The position numbers and the translations under genes were made by a program. Below are positions 18,696 to 26,300 of a stretch of 64,000 nt of DNA, piece by piece. This DNA is from Prevotella denticola. Lineage in GTDB: Bacteria > Bacteroidota > Bacteroidia > Bacteroidales > Bacteroidaceae. A model generated the notes under the pieces. It had not been told where the DNA came from, made no database searches, and saw only the letters and a list, made by a program, of their open reading frames with translations. Where the stretch lies: contig NZ_UGTM01000001.1 in the NCBI RefSeq assembly GCF_900454835.1, positions 1,116,501 through 1,180,500 on the forward strand, in the 5' to 3' direction. How positions within the stretch are numbered: position 1 is the first letter of the stretch; each line of letters starts with the position of its first letter.

Positions 18696-18741
18696 GACAT
18701 CTGCTAAAGAATATGAACGCAAGGAAAAATATTTAGAAAAG

Positions 18742-18773
18742 TTTGGAGGAACAAAATAAAAGCACTACCTTTG
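18742..18773 (+). promoter_or_regulatory. Promoter of tRNA-Phe
   Basis: TTTG at 18742-18745, 20-nt spacer, TACCTTTG at 18766-18773, followed by CATCGC. It is a good match to the Bacteroidota consensus and lies 53 nt upstream of the mature tRNA. Confidence 0.85.
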
Positions 18774-18826
18774 CATCGCAATTCAGGAAGAGTGCTAACA
18801 AACACTAAAAAGTATTGCAGAAAGAT

Positions 18827-18899
18827 GGTGCCATAGCTCAGTTGGTAGAGCAAAGGACTGAAAATCCTTGTGTCCCCGGTTCGATTCCTGGTGGTACCA
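18827..18899 (+). tRNA. tRNA-Phe (GAA)
   Basis: A 73-nt cloverleaf. The acceptor arm GGTGCCA pairs with TGGTACC with one G-U, and the discriminator is A. The anticodon stem AAGGA/TCCTT encloses CTGAAAA, giving anticodon GAA. The T loop is TTCGATT. CCA is not encoded; CTCC follows. Confidence 0.97.
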
Positions 18900-18914
18900 C
18901 TCCTCCTTTCATCA

Positions 18915-18945
18915 GGGCGGTTCTCGAAAGAGGCCGCTCTTTTTT
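18915..18945 (+). terminator. Terminator of tRNA-Phe
   Basis: A GC-rich stem with a GAAA tetraloop (GGGCGG...CCGCTC with one bulge) is followed by six T. It starts 15 nt after the tRNA. Confidence 0.85.
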
Positions 18946-19791
18946 CGTGTCGTTCTGTCCGGGAAACGGACAACATCCGTTCCAAAACAGGCCATAAAAC
19001 AGAGACTTATAATATCCGGCAAATACCAGCATTATATATCTGCAGTTCCAGAGTCCCAGCAAGGGACAGTGCAGTCGGGTGAACATTTCCCATGTAAATC
19101 AGCCATCAGTGTCCAACTGTATATGAGGGCGTCAGGAATGAACCGGCCTCTCCTGCAGATGTGTTGAGGCCCATCACTTATGGAGTTGTCGGCAGACACC
19201 AGCCGTGTTGACGGCCCGCTCCATGCAATATATTGCCGGGACGGGATCGGCTTGTAGCTGGAGAAGAGCTGTTGCCGGCACGACTTATTGGAGCAAGAAG
19301 CTTGCTTTTCCGAAAACAATGCGGAATTGTCCGTTTAAAAGAAATTACACATGGGAAATCATACTGTTTGAGTTTTTATACAGCATTCAATAAACATAAG
19401 TGCAGGAAAGGGGAATAACATAAACTCGGGAACCAGTCAGTCCCACACGTTAAAGCCATACACTTTACACGAAAGTCGTCTACGCATTCAACGGAAGAAC
19501 CCTATAATTGCAATACAAGCAATACCGGATATATGGTATATTTTCATTAATTTTACACTTTTGTGATTCACACGTTTACATCCGATAATCTGTTTCTCAT
19601 ACGATCCATACTTTAGAAGGGTCAAGCATTCCTTATAGAGTGTCCGACGTATCTGTGGACATACCCTATCCGCCGATTCCGTATCGACAAAGACAAGCAA
19701 ATGTGCAGAACCGAGAAACAGACCATCAGTTTTTAACATTCCAAAGACTTACAAACAGTTTGGTTAACAACTGATAATTTTCCAACGGAAA
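18946..19791. other. Gene-free stretch containing dispersed element copy A
   Basis: About 850 bp with no recognisable gene. It contains dispersed element copy A (about 18990-19350, minus orientation). The remaining 19351-19791 is A/T-rich and shows no repeat, RNA or credible ORF. Confidence 0.6.
18990..19350 (-). repeat. Dispersed ~360-bp element, copy A
   Basis: Read on the minus strand, this stretch aligns end to end with 41885-42250 on the plus strand. The best block has 33 identical bases around CCGTCAACACGGCTGGTGTC (about 19184-19217), including a small GCCGT/ACGGC hairpin. Weaker identity extends outward on both sides, to ATTGTTTTCG at one end and GCCGGA.ATTATAA at the other. Both copies keep one reading frame open across the core (STRLVSADN, then GRFIP), but synonymous changes do not dominate, so coding is unproven. 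It begins about 50 bp after the tRNA-Phe terminator. Confidence 0.85.
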
Positions 19792-19823
19792 TTTGCGAGA
19801 TAGACGAATATCAATTATCTTTG
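19792..19823 (+). promoter_or_regulatory. Promoter of the thioredoxin lipoprotein gene
   Basis: TTTG at 19792-19795, 20-nt spacer, TATCTTTG at 19816-19823, followed by CAG. It gives a leader of about 85 nt. Confidence 0.85.
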
Positions 19824-19916
19824 CAGTGTTTTCCACAGGAAACAACAAAGACATTATCAGCTGGATGGCATACAGTGCCCTCTGGCAAGTATAAACAGAA
19901 AAAGAAAGACTGAAGA

Positions 19917-20438
19917 ATGAAACGTACAGCAACACTTGTGACAGCCATGATGGCATTTGCGCTGACTGCCTGTACACAAAACAACAAGCCTTCCGGAACT
20001 TTGGAAAAACAGATGGACTCGGCGCAGACAAAAGGAAAAACAGAAGTAAATAACCAAAAAGAAAAAAAAGAGAAAAAGATGAATGTAAAAGAAATGACCG
20101 TAGAGACATTCAAAAAGCAGGTGATGGATTTCGAGAAGAACCCCGACAAGTGGTCGTTCAAGGGTGACAAACCTGCCATTATAGATTTCTATGCGACATG
20201 GTGCGGGCCCTGCAAGGCCACAGCCCCTGTCCTGGAGGAAATAGCAGGTGAGTATTCCGGTAAGATTGATGTCTACAAGGTCGACGTAGACAAAGAGGCA
20301 GAATTGGCTGCTCTCTTCGGCATCCGCTCGATTCCATCATTGCTTTTCATCCCCAAGACAGGTGAACCGACGATGAATACAGGTGCGATGAACAAGCCGC
20401 AGTTTGAACAGGCTATAAAGTCTGTCTTGCTGAAGTAA
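19917..20438 (+). CDS. Thioredoxin-fold lipoprotein
   Basis: 173 residues. A short signal ends in FALTAC (Cys at 19), so the protein should be a lipoprotein on the periplasmic side. A Lys/Glu-rich linker (about 20-55) follows, then a thioredoxin domain with the active site FYATWCGPCKA (about 92-102) and the cis-Pro loop IRSIPSLLFI. It should reduce or exchange disulfides outside the cytoplasm. An internal MNVKEMTVETF could mark an ancestral cytoplasmic start, but the promoter and lipobox support the longer form. A MarR regulator follows 18 nt later. Confidence 0.9.
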   Translation: MKRTATLVTAMMAFALTACTQNNKPSGTLEKQMDSAQTKGKTEVNNQKEKKEKKMNVKEMTVETFKKQVMDFEKNPDKWSFKGDKPAIIDFYATWCGPCKATAPVLEEIAGEYSGKIDVYKVDVDKEAELAALFGIRSIPSLLFIPKTGEPTMNTGAMNKPQFEQAIKSVLLK

Positions 20439-20456
20439 GACTCCATAACAACAGTA

Positions 20457-20837
20457 ATGGACAATCATTGCATTAACAGAATCCGTGATATTTTTCGTTC
20501 CATCATGGCTTTTGAAGGCAGTCTGCAACGGCAGCTTGGGCTGAACATCAATGAAACCATGCTGCTCTGCCTGCTTTCAGAACATGATGGACCGATGCTT
20601 GCAGGTGAAATCTCCGACAAGATGGGATTGACACGCTCAAACACTTCCAAAGTGATTGCCGCACTGGAACGTGCCTCACTTATCCGACGCCGTGCCTGCT
20701 CTCAGGACGGCCGCTGCCAACGTTTCCACATCACCAGACGCGGGATGGAAAAGCTGGAACAGCTTCACTGTGAATCCATCTGTGTGCCAGATGAACTGAA
20801 AGACATGATGCAGGTACAAGTCCATGATACCTTGTAG
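20457..20837 (+). CDS. MarR-family transcriptional regulator
   Basis: A 126-residue winged-helix protein. It has the MarR order: an N-terminal dimerisation helix, NETMLLCLLSEHDGPMLAGEISDKMGLTRS as the recognition region, and a wing near RRACSQDGRCQRFHITRRG. Several Cys residues (about 77 and 83) flank the wing and could sense redox state. That fits its position directly behind a thioredoxin gene, but this is inference. It converges with the UpxY-like gene, whose 3' end is 104 nt away. Confidence 0.85.
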   Translation: MDNHCINRIRDIFRSIMAFEGSLQRQLGLNINETMLLCLLSEHDGPMLAGEISDKMGLTRSNTSKVIAALERASLIRRRACSQDGRCQRFHITRRGMEKLEQLHCESICVPDELKDMMQVQVHDTL

Positions 20838-20941
20838 GAAAGAAATGGGAATCAAGACTTCCTTCTTCGAATCAAAACATCAAGAATCTGCTTATCGGCA
20901 GGTAGATAACCCTGCAGGATGCTGTATGCGGAGGAATAATA

Positions 20942-21514
20942 CTATCTTTTTTTCTCAACCGGAACACAGCACCATCGAGACACTTTGAGCATGACGCTCA
21001 GCCCGGGGACTTCTTTCAGAAGATAATACTTCTTGCTCGAGCGGACCAGCCGTCCACTCAACCCTTTCAGCGGACCGAACCGCACATAGACTTCGTCTCC
21101 CGCTTTCATTCGTGCTTCCTCAGACGAAAGGAACTTGCGCATGGTAATCTCCGGATTACACATCAGGCGGAACTCATACATCTGTCCATGAGGAATAAGC
21201 GCATACTCCTGCGAGTCCTTAGATTTCCTCAGAACGCTTATCTTATAGTTTGCAGTCTGGATAATCTTTCTGAACAGCTTCTCGTCAGCCAACTGCTTTA
21301 CAAAGATAAGATTACGGACAACAGGACGCAATACCTGACGTGGCCTTCCGTTATGCCCCTCAATATCAATATACTTTTCAGGGATGAAGCATTCCAGCCC
21401 TTGTTCCCTGAAGAAAGTCCTGACATCCTCTAGCCGGAGCGTAAAGAGTCTCACCGCATACCAGGAAGCTCCGTCGTCTACAATTTCTTCTGTATATCTT
21501 GCTGCCTCTGCCAT
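20942..21514 (-). CDS. UpxY-type NusG paralogue (transcription antitermination factor)
   Basis: 190 residues with an N-terminal NGN domain (SWYAVRLFTLRLEDV, RPVVRNLIFVK) and a C-terminal KOW motif (AGDEVYVRFGPLKGLSGRLVR), the order of NusG and of Bacteroides UpxY antiterminators. UpxY proteins normally lead capsule or other polysaccharide operons; no polysaccharide operon lies here. It is the third gene of a minus-strand cluster after TrpF-like and TrpG-like genes, with 27 nt from the latter, so it may be the last gene of that operon. What it regulates cannot be read from this window. Confidence 0.85.
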   Translation of the reverse strand: MAEAARYTEEIVDDGASWYAVRLFTLRLEDVRTFFREQGLECFIPEKYIDIEGHNGRPRQVLRPVVRNLIFVKQLADEKLFRKIIQTANYKISVLRKSKDSQEYALIPHGQMYEFRLMCNPEITMRKFLSSEEARMKAGDEVYVRFGPLKGLSGRLVRSSKKYYLLKEVPGLSVMLKVSRWCCVPVEKKR

Positions 21515-21541
21515 TGTATCTGCAAAAATAATAAATATATG

Positions 21542-22117
21542 TCAGATATGTAGCCAGTTTTCCATAATTCTTTTCCCATCCGGTGTCAAGACACTTTCAG
21601 GATGAAACTGTATGCCGTGGATGTCATAGGTTCTGTGATGCAATGCCATAATCAGCCCCTCGTCACTCTCTGCCGTTATCTCAAGGCAGTCGGGCATGCT
21701 TTCCCGTTCTACAACCCAGCTGTGGTATCTTCCCACAGGAAACTGTCGTGGCAGACCGGCGAACAATGGTGTGTCGGCAACCTGTGTCACCTTTGCAGAA
21801 ACACCGTGGAACACATCGGACAGATTCAGCAGTCTGGCACCGAATACCTCTCCGATGGCCTGATGTCCCAGGCAAACTCCTAAGATAGGCCTTATACCGG
21901 CATAACGGCGGATTACATCCAGCAGCAATCCCGCCTCTGACGGAATACCGGGTCCAGGACTCAAAACAATACGGTCGAACGCCATCAGGTCCATGAGGTC
22001 GAACCGGTCATTGCGGAGAACCGTCACATCCGCTCCCAGTTCCTTGATCATATGGACGAGATTATAAGTAAAAGAGTCGTAGTTGTCAACGACTGCACAT
22101 TTCGTTCTCATTGGCAT
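21542..22117 (-). CDS. TrpG/PabA-type glutamine amidotransferase
   Basis: The amidotransferase subunit that supplies ammonia to anthranilate or 4-amino-4-deoxychorismate synthase. 191 residues. It carries DNYDSFTYNLVHM, the oxyanion LSPGPGIPSEAG, the nucleophile GVCLGHQAIGE (Cys near 81) and the His-Glu pair GIQFHPESVLTP. TrpG and PabA cannot be separated by these motifs, and no partner TrpE/PabB is in the window. A second ATG at 22111 is equally possible. It lies 26 nt after the TrpF-like gene. Confidence 0.9.
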   Translation of the reverse strand: MPMRTKCAVVDNYDSFTYNLVHMIKELGADVTVLRNDRFDLMDLMAFDRIVLSPGPGIPSEAGLLLDVIRRYAGIRPILGVCLGHQAIGEVFGARLLNLSDVFHGVSAKVTQVADTPLFAGLPRQFPVGRYHSWVVERESMPDCLEITAESDEGLIMALHHRTYDIHGIQFHPESVLTPDGKRIMENWLHI

Positions 22118-22143
22118 TATTGACGCATTTGAAAGTACTCAGG

Positions 22144-22809
22144 TTATCTCAGTTTGTCGAGAAAAACCTTCAGCCGGGTTGTGTCTTTAAAGGCTGGAGC
22201 CGTCTCGAACTCTTCGTTCAGGTCGATGCCGTAGAACCGGGGATGTGAAAAAGACTTCAGTCTATCTGTATTCTTCGTCCCAATCGCTCCGCCCAGAAAG
22301 AAAGGAACATCTCCTCTGTATGCTTCCAGCAAGGTCCAGTCATCCATTCCCGCCTGCAGGTCAAAGAGAAAGTAGTCCACGCTATCAGCAAAATCCTTAT
22401 ATAATTCCATATCTTCACGGCATGTAACCGCAATACGTTTCATAATCCGTATCCCGGCATGGATGTCCGGGTCGAGGGTGCGGCGCAGGTTGTCTATCAT
22501 AACGGTACTCTCTTCTCCGTCAAGCTGGACGATGTCAAGCCCATAGTTGACAACGCGCATAACAATGTTCTGCGGCATATCATCGGCAAAGACACCGCAT
22601 AGCAGATATTTCTTCGTCTGACCACACCTGCCATTCGAAAGAATGGGAGACAGACTGCCGTAATCGGGTATAATGCCGGAATATGACGGAATCTGGCTGA
22701 CATAACGTTCGCTTCCAGGGCGAAAATCAAGTCCTATCCAGTCTGCACCAGTCTCCAAAACATCGTGAATATTACGGGCTTCACGCATACCACATACTTT
22801 TATGATCAT
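22144..22809 (-). CDS. Divergent TrpF-like (phosphoribosylanthranilate isomerase family) protein
   Basis: 221 residues, TIM-barrel TrpF family. The N terminus IIKVCGMREARNI keeps the catalytic Cys, and the strand-six Asp is present in YFLFDLQAG. Several signatures are altered: VQLHG reads VQLDG, the glycine-rich GGTG/GGSG loop that normally follows the Asp is missing, and the last phosphate loop (usually DVSSG) reads DLNEE. The barrel is therefore recognisable, but the active-site lid and phosphate site are not canonical. It may be a diverged isomerase or a paralogue with another role. It heads the operon with a TrpG-like amidotransferase and a NusG paralogue. Confidence 0.72.
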   Translation of the reverse strand: MIIKVCGMREARNIHDVLETGADWIGLDFRPGSERYVSQIPSYSGIIPDYGSLSPILSNGRCGQTKKYLLCGVFADDMPQNIVMRVVNYGLDIVQLDGEESTVMIDNLRRTLDPDIHAGIRIMKRIAVTCREDMELYKDFADSVDYFLFDLQAGMDDWTLLEAYRGDVPFFLGGAIGTKNTDRLKSFSHPRFYGIDLNEEFETAPAFKDTTRLKVFLDKLR

Positions 22810-22842
22810 GATGATGTAAAATGCTCAAATGGTTTCACGCTG

Positions 22843-22850
22843 CAAAATTA
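22843..22850 (-). promoter_or_regulatory. -7 box upstream of the TrpF-like gene
   Basis: Minus-strand TAATTTTG followed by CAG, 33 nt ahead of the start. No clean -33 TTTG is seen at the right spacing. Confidence 0.55.
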
Positions 22851-23085
22851 CATAAAAAACCTGAATTAAACCTCTGTACAGTCAGGAGAACCGCTTTCTT
22901 TCCCAAACGGATTAACGGATTTCCAAAGGACGACAACAGAAGCAATCAGACGGGCATTCCTGTCGAACCAAAAGACAGGACAGCAGTGGTCACATGAAAA
23001 TATTATTGTAAACGGATATAATAATATCATTTCCCCAACGTTTAGAAGACATAAGTAACTCTCAACAAAACTTTTCAATCAGCCT

Positions 23086-23214
23086 ATGATAAGATCATTT
23101 ACCTCTGAAGAGCTGAAGCCGTCTGAAAAGACACTTCACATCATCCGGCAGATAGCCTACACCTATCGTGTCATCAGAATCAACGGTAAAATGCAGTCTC
23201 TTTGCCTGAACTAA
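23086..23214 (+). CDS. 42-residue small protein upstream of rpe
   Basis: A complete ORF from ATG 23086 to TAA 23214, beginning MIRSFTSEELKPSEKTL, continuing HIIRQIAYTYRVIRING and ending LCLN. It ends 7 nt before rpe, is co-directional with it and uses codons like its neighbours. The basic, amphipathic sequence has no signal or membrane helix. I recognise the general pattern (FTSEELxPSEKTL...AYTYRV) as that of small conserved Bacteroidota proteins, but no function is known to me. Confidence 0.7.
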   Translation: MIRSFTSEELKPSEKTLHIIRQIAYTYRVIRINGKMQSLCLN

Positions 23215-23221
23215 GAACAAT

Positions 23222-23896
23222 ATGGAAACAATCGTATCACCCTCACTGCTCTCTGCCGACTTTCTCCATTTGGACAAGGAAGTTGAGATGATCAACGAGA
23301 GCGAGGCAGACTGGCTGCACATGGATGTCATGGACGGTGTATTCGTCCCCAACATTTCTTTCGGTTTCCCTGTTATCAAGGCCGTCGGCAAAGCCTGCCG
23401 CAAGCCGATGGACGTACATCTGATGATTGTACATCCAGAGAACTACATCCAGCAGACAGCCGATGCAGGAGCCGCCATCATGAATGTACACTATGAGGCG
23501 TGTGTCCACCTGCACCGGACGCTCCAGGCTATCCGTGCAGCAGGCATGAAAGCCGGCGTGACGCTGAACCCGTCAACACCTGTAAATGTCCTTGAAGACA
23601 TTATCGGGGACATTGACATTGTCCAGCTCATGAGTGTGAATCCTGGGTTCGGCGGACAGAAGTTCATCGAGCACAGCATCCGGAAAGTGCAGCGGCTCCG
23701 CCAGCTCATTGAGCGCGAGAGCAGCCGGGCACTCATCGAAGTAGATGGCGGCGTGCAGGCAGAAACGGCTCCCCGGCTTGTCGATGCCGGCGTAGACATC
23801 CTGGTCAGCGGCAGTTATGTCTTCAAGGCCGATGACCCCAAAGCTGCTATCCATGCGCTGAAAGGACTGAGGAAAACGTCGTCGGACCGTTCATAG
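23222..23896 (+). CDS. rpe: Ribulose-phosphate 3-epimerase
   Basis: Interconverts ribulose-5-P and xylulose-5-P in the pentose phosphate pathway. 224 residues, a TIM barrel. It carries SPSLLSADF, the metal-binding LHMDVMDGVFVPNISFG, DVHLMI, HYEA, LMSVNPGFGGQKF and EVDGGV, which together hold the catalytic Asp pair and metal His residues. The last six bases overlap the end of the convergent phospholipase-D gene. Confidence 0.97.
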   Translation: METIVSPSLLSADFLHLDKEVEMINESEADWLHMDVMDGVFVPNISFGFPVIKAVGKACRKPMDVHLMIVHPENYIQQTADAGAAIMNVHYEACVHLHRTLQAIRAAGMKAGVTLNPSTPVNVLEDIIGDIDIVQLMSVNPGFGGQKFIEHSIRKVQRLRQLIERESSRALIEVDGGVQAETAPRLVDAGVDILVSGSYVFKADDPKAAIHALKGLRKTSSDRS

Positions 23897-25237
23897 GAAC
23901 GGTGAAAGCAGGTGGGCGAACCATCCGCGGAGACGCTGCCAGGGCGTACGCCATTGTCTCCATCTTGCTTCCGTGAGTCTGAAGCAGTCTTTCTTCTGTG
24001 CCTCGAACAGCTCGTCCAGCTCATGCGTGGTGCAGGCATCAAGGATTACGGCGTTCTCCTCGCGGTCCCACCGCAGGCTTCTCGCATTGAGATTGGCCGA
24101 CCCCACCGTACAGAACTGGCCGTCTACCATGATGATTTTCGTGTGGTGAAAGCCCGGTTCATACATCCAGACCGTGCAGCCGTCTTTCATCAGCCGGTGT
24201 GCATTGTAGAATCCACAGTCGGGCGTCAGAGGGATGTCGCTCTTCACACTTAGCAGTATTTCCACTTTCACCCCCCGCTTTACCGCATTGCGAAGTGCTT
24301 TCTTCAATGCGTGGCTCAGCGTGAAGTAGGGGTTGATGAGCTTTATACTGTCCTTTGCATCGTTGATGGCACTGAGATAGAAATAACGGATGATATCTTT
24401 CGTGACGTGTGGTTCACGGTTGATGATACCCACCATCTTCTTCCCCGCACTCCTGCAAGTGTCCGGTTTCAGTCCTTTTATGTAGTCTGCACCGGTTATG
24501 CCCCGATAGTACTTTGCACCATGCACGTTCTTTCCGGAGGCAAGCAGCCACATCCGCAGAAAGATCTTCTGAAGTGTGTTGACCTCGTCACCCTCGATCC
24601 GACAGTGCATATCGTGCCACGACCCTACCACCTTCGTACCTTTTATATAATAGTCGGCCACATTCATGCCGCCCGTGTAGGCGATCTTCCCGTCGATGAT
24701 GACGATCTTGCGGTGGTCACGGTTGAAGAGGTCGTGCAGCCATGGGAACTCCATCGGCTTGAACTCATAGATTTCAATGCCCTTTTCACGGATTGCCTTC
24801 AGATGCCGTTTCTTCATCGGACGGTTGTTGCTTGCATTGCCGAAACCGTCGAAGACGGCCCTCACTTCAACGCCTTCCTTTGCCTTTGCGGCCAGATGGC
24901 GTATCAGTTCCTCGTTGATGGAGTCGTTGCGGAAGTTGAAGTATTCCAGGTGAATGCTCGAGCGTGCCTGGTCAATTGCCTTGAACAGGTCGTCGAACTT
25001 CTCCTGTCCGGTCGTCAGCAGGGTGACGGAATTGTCATGAGAAAAACTCACCCCTTTCCTGCGGAGCTGATTGACGAGCAGGGAGTCAGCTCTTGTTTCC
25101 GAAGATGTATGTTCCCCCGGAACAGTCACCCTCACATTGCTTTGCGCTGAAAGCAGGAGGGGGAAAGACAGGCAATATAACGCCATCACGGTTGTGATGG
25201 CGTTTCTTTTTTTATGATTCACGATTATCACTCTCAT
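23891..25237 (-). CDS. cls: Cardiolipin synthase (phospholipase D family)
   Basis: Condenses phosphatidylglycerol molecules, or related lipids, into cardiolipin at the membrane. 448 residues with an N-terminal hydrophobic segment (about 16-31) that may be a signal or anchor, in place of the two helices of classical Cls. The two HKD motifs are DHRKIVIIDGKIAYTGGMN (about 175) and HHTKIIMVDGQFCTVGSAN (about 360), each with the spacing HxK(x)4D. It is the third gene of a minus-strand run after kdsA and kdsD, 91 nt from kdsD. Confidence 0.9.
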   Translation of the reverse strand: MRVIIVNHKKRNAITTVMALYCLSFPLLLSAQSNVRVTVPGEHTSSETRADSLLVNQLRRKGVSFSHDNSVTLLTTGQEKFDDLFKAIDQARSSIHLEYFNFRNDSINEELIRHLAAKAKEGVEVRAVFDGFGNASNNRPMKKRHLKAIREKGIEIYEFKPMEFPWLHDLFNRDHRKIVIIDGKIAYTGGMNVADYYIKGTKVVGSWHDMHCRIEGDEVNTLQKIFLRMWLLASGKNVHGAKYYRGITGADYIKGLKPDTCRSAGKKMVGIINREPHVTKDIIRYFYLSAINDAKDSIKLINPYFTLSHALKKALRNAVKRGVKVEILLSVKSDIPLTPDCGFYNAHRLMKDGCTVWMYEPGFHHTKIIMVDGQFCTVGSANLNARSLRWDREENAVILDACTTHELDELFEAQKKDCFRLTEARWRQWRTPWQRLRGWFAHLLSPFL

Positions 25238-25328
25238 TTTTCTTCAATGGCAGACAACAGCCTTGCAGGTGCCGGATGCCTTGTCTGTCATGTGTCAATA
25301 TCACTGTCAGGACGGATGAAGCCTGTTC

Positions 25329-26300
25329 CTACAGCATACAGCTGTAATGGTCGACGACACCCAGCAGATGCCTCTCCGCATCGCATACCAATACGGTATG
25401 AATCTTGTTCTGGTGCATGATCCGCTGGATTTCCGTTATCTTAGTCGCCGGCAGAACCATCTTCGGTTCTCTCGTCATGATGTCGCTCACGGTATGGTCG
25501 AAGAACTCCGCCTGCCATCGCTCCATCGCACGGCGGATGTCGCCGTCGGTTATCAGCCCGACGACTTTTCCGTCAGAGAGCGAAACGCCCAGTCCCAGCT
25601 TTCCTTTACTGACATGGATGATTGCCTCGCCCAGATGCATCTTCTCCGGAATGATGGGCAGGTCGTCCGAACGCATCACATCCTGCGCCGTTGTCAACAG
25701 ACGTTTGCCCAGCTCACCACCCGGATGGAACTGTGCGAAGTCCTGTGGTTTAAAATCCCTGACACGCATCAGTGCGACCGCCAGCGCATCGCCCATGACA
25801 AGCGCAGCGGTCGTCGAACTCGTCGGGGCAAGGTTCAGCGGACAGGCCTCCTTCTCCACCCACACCTTCAGGTGGGCTGTGGAGTATTTCGCCAGCAGCG
25901 ATTGCGGGTTGGCACTCATGCCGATGATGGGAATGTCCATGTGGAGTACCATCGGGATGAAACGGAGCAGCTCGTCTGTCTGGCCGGAATTGGAAAGGGC
26001 AAGGACAACATCGTCCTTCGTCATCACTCCCAGGTCACCATGATAGACATCCAACGGATTGACAAAAAATGCAGGTGTGCCGGTAGAAGAAAGCGTCGCC
26101 GCAATCTTGGCACCGATGTTCCCGCTCTTCCCCACTCCGGTGACGATGACCTTCCCCGTACAGTGATACATAAGGCTCACCGCCCTGTCAAAGTTCTCGT
26201 CCAGCTGGTTGATCAGGTTGAACGCAGCATCCGTTTCCTCCTTGATGCACTGTATGGCATACGCCCTCACCTGTGTCAGTCTTTGTTCTGCTTCCATCAT
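25329..26300 (-). CDS. kdsD: D-arabinose-5-phosphate isomerase (KpsF/KdsD)
   Basis: Makes arabinose-5-P from ribulose-5-P, the first step toward Kdo. 323 residues: a SIS domain (about 35-180; TGVGKSGNIG, SNSGQTDE, PTSSTTAALVMGDALA) followed by two CBS domains (about 205-320). FHPGGELGKRL between them carries the His typical of the active site. The ATG overlaps the kdsA stop by 4 nt, giving translational coupling, and a second ATG follows at once. The neighbouring rpe provides the ribulose-5-P pool but is on the other strand. Confidence 0.95.
   Translation of the reverse strand: MMEAEQRLTQVRAYAIQCIKEETDAAFNLINQLDENFDRAVSLMYHCTGKVIVTGVGKSGNIGAKIAATLSSTGTPAFFVNPLDVYHGDLGVMTKDDVVLALSNSGQTDELLRFIPMVLHMDIPIIGMSANPQSLLAKYSTAHLKVWVEKEACPLNLAPTSSTTAALVMGDALAVALMRVRDFKPQDFAQFHPGGELGKRLLTTAQDVMRSDDLPIIPEKMHLGEAIIHVSKGKLGLGVSLSDGKVVGLITDGDIRRAMERWQAEFFDHTVSDIMTREPKMVLPATKITEIQRIMHQNKIHTVLVCDAERHLLGVVDHYSCML

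Noticed and set aside
18815..18997. ORFs across the tRNA-Phe gene
   Set aside because: Chance frames through a tRNA and its terminator.
21542..22809. Tryptophan biosynthesis operon
   Set aside because: Only TrpG-like and an atypical TrpF-like gene are present; trpE, trpD, trpC, trpB and trpA are missing, so the pathway assignment is not supported.
24311..25150. 279-codon plus-strand ORF antisense to the cardiolipin synthase gene
   Set aside because: It lies wholly opposite a gene with both HKD motifs intact and has no recognisable domain; long antisense ORFs are frequent in this GC-rich coding DNA.
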